From contig JAVHZZ010000002.1 in assembly GCA_036250195.1 (NCBI GenBank), forward strand, positions 66,366,705 through 66,430,704: a stretch of DNA of 64,000 bases. The letters run 5' to 3'. The position numbers and the translations under genes are program-made. Of this stretch, positions 57,483 through 64,000 are shown piece after piece. Every line of letters starts with the position of its first letter. Position 1 is the first letter of the stretch. The DNA is from Mixophyes australis. Lineage: Eukaryota; Chordata; Amphibia; Anura; Limnodynastidae. The notes under the pieces are model-generated. The model saw nothing but the letters and a program-made list of their open reading frames with translations. It searched no databases and was not told the DNA's origin.

Positions 57483-58520
57483 GGATGAGACACTATCTGC
57501 TGCTTCTCTCAGGCAGCTAAGAATTTAAGGCCTCTTGCAGTGAGAAAAATGCTATGTGCTCTGCCTCAAGCTGTAAACATGCCTTCTCCATCTGTTCTCC
57601 ATTCAAATAATCCCATGCTGCAAAACAAAATCTCATTTTGGTACTTCAGTATAAAATTAGGCATGCTTGTGCCAAAAACGCCTGCAATCCATTGAGCTCT
57701 TTGGAGCAGTGCAAACTTCTGCACCCCTGCAACACCACCACCTTTGCCTGCGAAAATATATGCTACTGCAAAGCTAGGAGCATTTGAACAAAAGTAAAAA
57801 AAAAAAAGCCCAATGTCTACAGAAAATAGCTTCTCTGTTGAATTAAGGATATTGCAATTATTCTTAGTTGTACCAATAGTAATATTAGCAGATGCCATAT
57901 ATAAATATACTTATATTTGTGTTTATTTTCCTTTTGAAGTACAGAGATTAATTGAGAGATGTTGGTTGTCAATTTGTTTAAAAATGTCCTTATTAATCTC
58001 TTTGTCTGACCGTGAGTGCTGTGTTTACATTATGGTTAATAGGCTTAATAGGTGATTTAATTAAGACTTAATTGTTTCAGCTTCCACTACATTTAAAAGA
58101 TTAGCTACATAAATTATTTGTAATTGGTTGGAAAAAGGCTTGATTTAAAATATTCACCTAGCACTTTTGTCTCTGCTGTCAGTTACACTTCAACAGAACA
58201 CTACAAATTGATGTTGCGATGTTTAGCCATTTTAAGAATATAAATTAGCAGATGTATTTAGCAGTGGCTTTGCAAATCCCTCATAACCCGCTTGAAACCC
58301 CACTGGTTCAAAGTCAGTGATTCTGATAGACGAGACTAGCTAAATCTCCAGCCATTGTCAGATGCCGGCCTATGATGTCTTTAAAAAGGGCCAAAAAACA
58401 TTATAATACTGTGGGCGTGTCGAGATTGAGATACTAGGTATTCTAGTAGACGCATTGGAAGCTCAAAACATGGTTGAAGATTTGGAGCAGCGGAGAAGAA
58501 GGGAGGAGGAACAATATCAA
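57483..58520. other. Unassigned DNA
   Basis: No gene recognised. The last ~140 bases would be element DNA if the adjacent LTR were part of a longer copy, but I see no gag. Confidence 0.35.
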
Positions 58521-59329
58521 TGTCACAAATCGGGGTCTTAGTCCTGTTTACACTACTCGGCGGTACCATATCATACATCTTCCTTTCGGTCGAAGACAGC
58601 ATTCTATCTGTTATGGCCACCAGTGCGTCATAAACTTGTAGAACTAGCGGGAGAGGTCTTCACTTATAGCTACCGCCTTTACCGTAGAGACTGGTTATGC
58701 TCACAGATACTCGGATGCCCCCAGGTCTTTTACTCAGTGTAGTACAAGTTTATATTCACACAGCAGCACTCAGGAGTTGGGGGTAATACACGGAGTAGGG
58801 ACAGGCCAGAGGTCTGCAGACTGGAACAGAGATGATAATGTCTGATTGGCCTAACAGAGCACAAGCGGAGACATCAGATACAAGCAGGGTCAGGGCCACA
58901 GGCAACTATGCAAATCCGGTAACAGGCAGAAGGTCAAGGCAATTAGTGATGGGTCAGAGTCCAGGTACAGGCAGAAGGTCAGGGCAATTAGCAATGGTTC
59001 AGAGTCCAGATAATAGGCAGAGGTCATACACAGTAGGCAATCCAAAGGTTTTTCACCAACATAGCACAGAAACAGGTAGCAAACTGGAACAGAACGCTCT
59101 AACTGGCAGTGAGGTCAGTCCTCACTGCCTTAAATAGTACTGGGGCACTCGTCTGTTTGACAGCTGGCCAGGCACAGCATCAGGGAGCAGCAAGCGTCCC
59201 AGTTGTTGCCTAGGCAACCGGGCTGAGGGAGCCGGAAATGAAGTCCCAGTCGTCATGGTGACAGCCGGGACGCCCACAGAGGAAAGAGGCAAGCTGCGGC
59301 AGCCAGCACTGGAGCCGCGGCTCGTGACA
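58521..59329 (-). repeat. Gypsy LTR, 809 bp
   Basis: On the minus strand it begins TGTCACGAGCCGCGG and ends GATTTGTGACA, giving TGTCAC/GTGACA ends. It has an X-box GTTGCCTAGGCAAC (59205-59218), an ETS-like CCGGAAAT (plus 59232-59239), and a CTATTTAAGG box near 59131-59138. A ~60-bp partial repeat ('GGCAGAAGGTCAGGGCAATTAG') lies at 58915-59020. U5 blocks match the LTR at 42930. The immediate flanks (ATCAA and CCATC) do not match, so it may not be a simple solo LTR. Confidence 0.72.
59205..59218 (-). promoter_or_regulatory. X-box palindrome in Gypsy LTR
   Basis: GTTGCCTAGGCAAC is a perfect 14-bp palindrome of the RFX X-box form with a 2-nt spacer. It is upstream of the TATA-like box. Confidence 0.6.
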
Positions 59330-60456
59330 CCATCCTGGGACAAGCGTGACTTCTGTCTGCAGTCCTGGAGGCTGCCATCTTAGGTGAGACATTTGCTAAA
59401 CATCCTGCTGAGTCTTAACACCTGTTCTCATCCACCAGTTAGCTTCCTCTGCAGACTATAAGAGTCTCCTCCTACACTCTGTGTAGTTTGCTGCTTCATT
59501 CCGCTTGCTGTATACAGATTTCAACCATTTACCCTCTGAGTGAATTTAGCCTCATCCTGTTGCTAATACATGAACTTCAACCATTTACTCTCTGAGTGAG
59601 ATCAGCTTCATCCTGTTGCTGTTATATGGACTTCAAACCATTAACCCTTTGTGTGAATTCAGCTTTATACTGTTGCTGTTATATGGACTTCAAACCATTA
59701 ACCCTTTGTGTGAATTCAGAGTCATCCTGTTGCTGTTATATGGACTTCAAATCATTAACCCTTTGTGAAAACTCAGCTTCACACCGCTTGTTGTGATACA
59801 AACTTTAAACCATTAACCCTTTGTGTGAATTCAGCTTCACTCTGCTTGCTGAAATAAAGACTTTGGCTATTTATTCCTCGTGTAGATTGACCTTCATTCT
59901 ATCTGCTTGTGTACAGTTTCCAGCTGTTACCTTCTGTTTAGATCCTCCTCTCATCAATCTATTCCTGTCTATCCTACTGGCTATCTGTGATAGTAAGTTG
60001 TTGTTCTGAGTCATCCACTTTCTGGAGCCATGTCTGTGTCTCGGGGTACAGACTTCCAGTTCCAGGCCTACCTCGGGTTCTGAGTTCTGAATTGTCCAGG
60101 GCCAGCTCCAGGCTTATTCTGTTTAGGAGGTTGCCACCCCTGTATAGTCTCTACCTGATTTCTGAGTCCTCCCAGTCCCAGTTGTTTTACTATTTTCCTC
60201 TGAGTTCTTGGCAGAATTGAGTCTCTGGTCGTGGGGTCAGGTCCTCCCTTTTCTCAAGTCAAGGTTCCAGTCCATTAGGTCTAGATTCCAGTGGTTTATT
60301 ACTATACGGAGTCCATTCCAGCATTCCTTCTCCTAACATCTGGTATACAGGAATAGAGGTACCCCAAGACACTCATTCGGCCTCCCAGTTTCCACTACAT
60401 CCCTGCCACAGCTAGCCCCAAGGGTCCCGAGATGGATCCCAGAAACCTTATTGCTG
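59330..60456 (+). repeat. Probable LTR/leader of a plus-strand Gypsy element
   Basis: A TATAAGAG box is near 59457, AATAAA at 59853-59858, then a long pyrimidine-rich tail ending in GCTGTGACA (60456). 'GAGATGGATCCCAGAAACC' at 60430 looks like a gag start (MDPRNL). A 57-bp tandem array occupies 59519-59926. Exact ends are not established, and there is no further gag; Harbinger-like sequence follows. Confidence 0.45.
59519..59926. repeat. 56-58-bp tandem repeat, about seven copies
   Basis: Units start TTCAAACCATTAACCC and contain TGTGAATTCAGCTT and CTGTTGCTGTTATATGGAC. Middle copies are most alike and outer ones diverge. The AATAAA signal at 59853 arises within the sixth unit. Confidence 0.9.
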
Positions 60457-60499
60457 TGACAATCAGGGTCTGCTCAGGCTCCACAGACCATGTAATTTT

Positions 60500-61270
60500 A
60501 GAGCGCGCTTGACCCTGGATGCCATTTCAGAGTATGAGGTTGTGCAAATATTTAGGCTTAACAGAGCACACCTCCTACAGCTGTATGAGCAGGTGAGAGA
60601 TGATTTGGAGCCATTAACATCTCACTCCAATGCATTAACTGGGATGTAAACATGAATGTTTGCCCTTCACATTTTTTCCACAGGCTCTTTCTAATCTGTG
60701 TGCTGTCAGGTGGTAGGGCTCACACAGGCAACATTCTTCATGCCTCCATATATCTGCTTCCCCTGCCAGGATGTTGAATAGCATGAGTTGAAGTTAGCTT
60801 TCTATTGGCTCTCATGGTTAAGTAATGTCTTTTGGGCAATAGATTGCACACACATTGGACTGAGCCCACCTTGTCACAGGGCAGTCATAAATACCAACAG
60901 ACAAAATTCTTACTCTACAGTGCAGATTCAATTAGTGGCTAGGTGACACCCAGCATCGCCTCAATATTCGGCTGCGCACCTTGCCAGATAATTTGGTACA
61001 CGAGGGAAAATGAGCTTTCTGTAAAATTCGGACATGATGTGTGTCCGCGGACTGTTCCAGAGACATATCATCTCCACTTGTGCAAATTAAATCTGCCCCT
61101 ATGAAAGTGCAGGTCGCCTTTGATGCAGACATGAAAATCGTGAGTGTTGTGGAAGGCTATTCTGGCTTTTGCGATGAAGCCTAAATCCTGTGTCAGGAGG
61201 CCTCAATGAGATGTTTCTGATAGTCAAATGCCAGAGGGATGGCTACTGGGTATGTTAAAAAATAATTATG
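60500..61270 (+). pseudogene. PIF/Harbinger transposase relic
   Basis: From 60518 the plus strand encodes 'DAISEYEVVQIFRLNRAHLL' and 'DDLEPLTSHSNALTGM', matching the N-terminal region of HARBI1-type transposases. After about 400 bp of other sequence, 61085-61195 gives 'VQIKSAP' joined directly to 'KVQVAFDADMKIVSVVEGY', i.e. the catalytic-domain parts on either side of a deletion, then a stop. 'EGWLLG' near 61232 could be the next conserved block. The DDE nuclease is therefore not functional. Ends of the element were not found. Confidence 0.7.
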
Positions 61271-62043
61271 CACTTGAAATGAAAATATATTTAAAAATGT
61301 ATGATATCGATTTTTGCCTTCTTTTGTTATTTGCAGCTTTCCATTTTTTTCTTCTTGTTTTCAGATTTATAATATATCATTTATGTGTCATTTTGGCTGA
61401 CTCAGGATATGGATGTCAATCCTGATGAAGTGGACAGGCTTTTATAGTGTTGGTGATGACAAAATCAAGCGTGTTTTCTGTGTTTAGCTTTCAGACAATC
61501 AGGTGTCCTTTTTTTTGATACATGACAGTTTTACATGAACCTTAACAGAGAGTGTAAAGCTAAATGAAATCTTACATTTTGCTGAAAAATTTAGATGTAA
61601 ACCTTCTCGGTTCAATATTCAAGATATGAATATAACTCTGGCCATGCACACCAGCTGAACGAAATCCAAAGCAATGGAACTCCCAATCTCCCATTTATTT
61701 TCTCATTGTAGTTCAATTGAATCCATGTTCAAATACTTTGTTTTCTCATTATCTACTATATTGTAGCTACATATCAGCAATAGTCAAGGCCAGTTGTACC
61801 ACCTAGAAATTATAGGAAGACGAATTGAAATGAAAACACTGGAAAAGATAATTACATTTATCAAAAATGCAAATCTGCGCTAGAAATCTGCCCAGTAACC
61901 ATCCATAGCAACAAATCAGCAAATAGCTTTTATCTCTTGAGTGCAAACCAGACAAAGGCAATTGTCTGATTGTTATGGGTTTAGCGCAGATTTGCAACTT
62001 TGAGCAATGCTAGTAAATAACCCTTTATACGTTGTTAGACTTC
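61271..62043. other. Unassigned DNA
   Basis: No gene or element recognised. Confidence 0.4.
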
Positions 62044-62723
62044 TAGGGCTCGTTCACAAACAACAATTGCCTGAAAACCGAACCCCCCAGAACATCGCCA
62101 ATCCGAGTACCCAGCCGAGCGGGCTAGGTCTTTTCCCACTTCCTTGGATCTGAATCGAGGCAAAACTTCATTATTGCATCATCAGATCTCGCAGGGTTTT
62201 GGATTCCATAACTACCTCCTTAGGAGATCCAGCGCCATTGATCGCACACAATGGGGTAGCAGTGTTCTTGTCACTCTCCATTCTCCAGTGACATTTCTCA
62301 GTGCCATTGCTCACACAGAAACAGGGGTAGCAGTGTTCTTGTCACTCTCCAGTCTCCAGTGACATTGCTCAGTGCCATTGCTCACACAGAAACAGGCGTA
62401 GCAGTGTGCTTGTCACTCTCCATTCTCCAGGGCCATTGCTTAGTGCCATTGCTCATACAGAATGAGAAGGGGTAGCAGTGTTCTTGTCACTTGACAAAAA
62501 TTGACTGGAAATTAATGTTATTGAAGTTAATAATAATGTAGGAACAAAAAAAAGAGCCAAATTATGTGATTTTAGCATTTTTTAACGTTTTAAAAAATAA
62601 AAAAAAAATACAGATTCAAAACTAAAACCAAAACCATGTGATGGCGGATTGGCCAAGACCACAGCACAAAGTTAATACAGATCCAAAACCAAAACCAAAA
62701 CACGGGGTCATTGAACATACCTA
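62044..62723. mobile_element. Decayed hAT-like element of the 39935 type
   Basis: Left end TAGGGCTCGTTCAC, right end TGAACATACCTA, similar subterminal blocks ('CCGAGTACCCAGCCGAG' and 'ACCAAAACACGGGGTCA') to the element at 39935. A 71-73-bp tandem array ('GTAGCAGTGTTCTTGTCACT') at 62258-62490 has about 3.3 copies. No matching 8-bp flanks remain. Confidence 0.65.
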
Positions 62724-64000
62724 GTTTAAACATGTTTTTTTGCATGTCATACAAATCAAGCAATATAGACAACATACTCCTCCAGTACTGTAAATGTGTC
62801 CAGGTCTTGTTTAAACACTTTTAAAGCCTTAACATAAAATTAACACATAAAACTGGTGCACAGAAAACAGCACATGCAGTGTTGGTATTAAAGCCATGCA
62901 ATGTCAGTAGTTATATGAGAACCTGCCCATTAAGATTAATGTGCATATATATTAAATGAAATGGGTTTTTAATGTGTGTTAGCTTTAAATTTACAGTTAT
63001 GTGATAAAGCCCTTAACCCTTTCACTGCCAGAGGCTTGTGCCAAATCTACACCTAGAAGGCTATTCCTTCCTTCTGTGTTTGTGAATCAGCTTCGCTGGG
63101 AATGGCTGCTTAAAGATACTTTACTCTAATGCTAAGTAAATTTTATACTGTTTTAACAATGAATTAATTCTATAAAGGGTCACAATTAATGAATTAGTTA
63201 TATAAAGGGGACACAACAACTTCTTTATGTAACAAAGGCAGTATTCAAAAATTATTCTGAGAAGGGGGCAAGATTAATTTGTTGTTTAGCTAGAGTAGGA
63301 ACTACTATTTATTTAATTTATTACGGAGTCAACACTTATAGTGCACACTTGGGGCACTACAAGTGATTCTATGAACTGTGGCCTATGTGCATGCTGGCAT
63401 TTGTAGTTCTACAAGCACCAGCAAGCAAGAACAGTCATGGGCTGTCAGTGAATGCTGGCACTTGTAGTGCTACAAATACTTGCACTAGATTTTCATCTAG
63501 TGCAAGCAGTCTGGGATACCAGGAGAGGACCAGTGCTACTCATCATTGGGCCAGGCACTTCTAGGAGTATGGGGCGATCATTTGTTCGAACTCCCACCCA
63601 AGGGACCGTGTCCAATGCTGAGTAGAATGGGCTTGTGTAAAATGTAAGGGAGGGATTTTTTTCTATTCTTGATTTATTTTTTTATTATATGTCGGGAGTC
63701 CTGGGCAAAATGACGCAATTTCCCGCAAATCACACCATTGAGGATCACGATTTGCCCTTTGGTAAATCGCTTGGCTTACAAAATTCACTTCAAAGCACCT
63801 GAAAACCTACATTTTGAATAAACCACAAGTTAGAAAATCTAGTGCTATGGGTCATTTGTGAATGTGGGTCATTTGCACAAAAATTATGCACCCCAAGAAT
63901 TTATCTGGTTGCTAAGCTGCCTTCAGTTTACAGCTTTGAGAAAAGATTTATTGAAAGGAGATAAAAGTTACCCAATATTATATAAGCTGTATAGCTTCTT
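62724..64000. other. Unassigned; palindromic repeat remnant
   Basis: Near 63385-63475 'TGCTGGCATTTGTAGTTCTAC' and 'TGCTGGCACTTGTAGTGCTAC' occur as related copies of a common frog MITE sequence. Otherwise featureless. Confidence 0.35.

Noticed and set aside
59519..59926. CRISPR-like regular repeats
   Set aside because: The whole 57-bp unit is repeated head to tail without unique spacers, and the context is eukaryotic.

Overview
This window reads as transposon-rich intergenic (or deep intronic) DNA of a large vertebrate genome, most likely an amphibian and probably a frog. The evidence is the mix of element types in 64 kb: Ty3/Gypsy LTR elements, a gammaretrovirus-like ERV, DIRS, Penelope, CR1, a tRNA-type SINE, hAT, PIF/Harbinger and foldback MITEs. 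I recognise no host gene exon, tRNA or rRNA. The amphibian assignment is inference from repeat families, not from a marker gene.

Layout. 1-3723: 5' half of a minus-strand Ty3/Gypsy element of the Tf1/sushi type with intact gag, a -1 frameshift signal, near-intact pol, a self-priming PBS and its 5' LTR; it sits in a hAT relic (3724-5362). 5789-12731: an ERV with two 477-bp LTRs and a 4-bp target duplication, whose coding interior is heavily broken and nearly lacks env. 12732-26093: mostly unassigned AT-rich DNA with a Penelope RT relic, several hammerhead-ribozyme-like cores and an element carrying a degenerate ~60-bp tandem array. 26094-26416: SINE.

27826-35939: a nested block bounded by matching GGGCCTGAT ends. 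It contains a foldback MITE of the same terminal family, a CR1 reverse-transcriptase relic, and a 2.04-kb hAT element with a perfect 8-bp target duplication and about 30 copies of a G-rich minisatellite. 37449-39250: a small LTR-bounded integrase relic, one LTR of which carries a MITE while the other LTR shows the empty site. 39320-41274: a CAG-flanked hairpin MITE and a 1.34-kb hAT element with a perfect 8-bp duplication. 42930-46440: a truncated Gypsy LTR followed by a broken DIRS element.

46955-57482: Tc1/mariner-like, L2/CR1-tail-like, hAT-MITE and CAG-flanked elements plus a Gypsy LTR. 58521-60456: two adjacent LTRs in opposite orientation. 60500-61270: a PIF/Harbinger transposase relic. 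62044-62723: another hAT relic.

No genes act together as a host pathway here. The functional logic that can be read is that of the mobile elements: promoter, priming and frameshift signals in the Gypsy element, target duplications that show insertion order, and non-autonomous elements sharing termini with larger ones.
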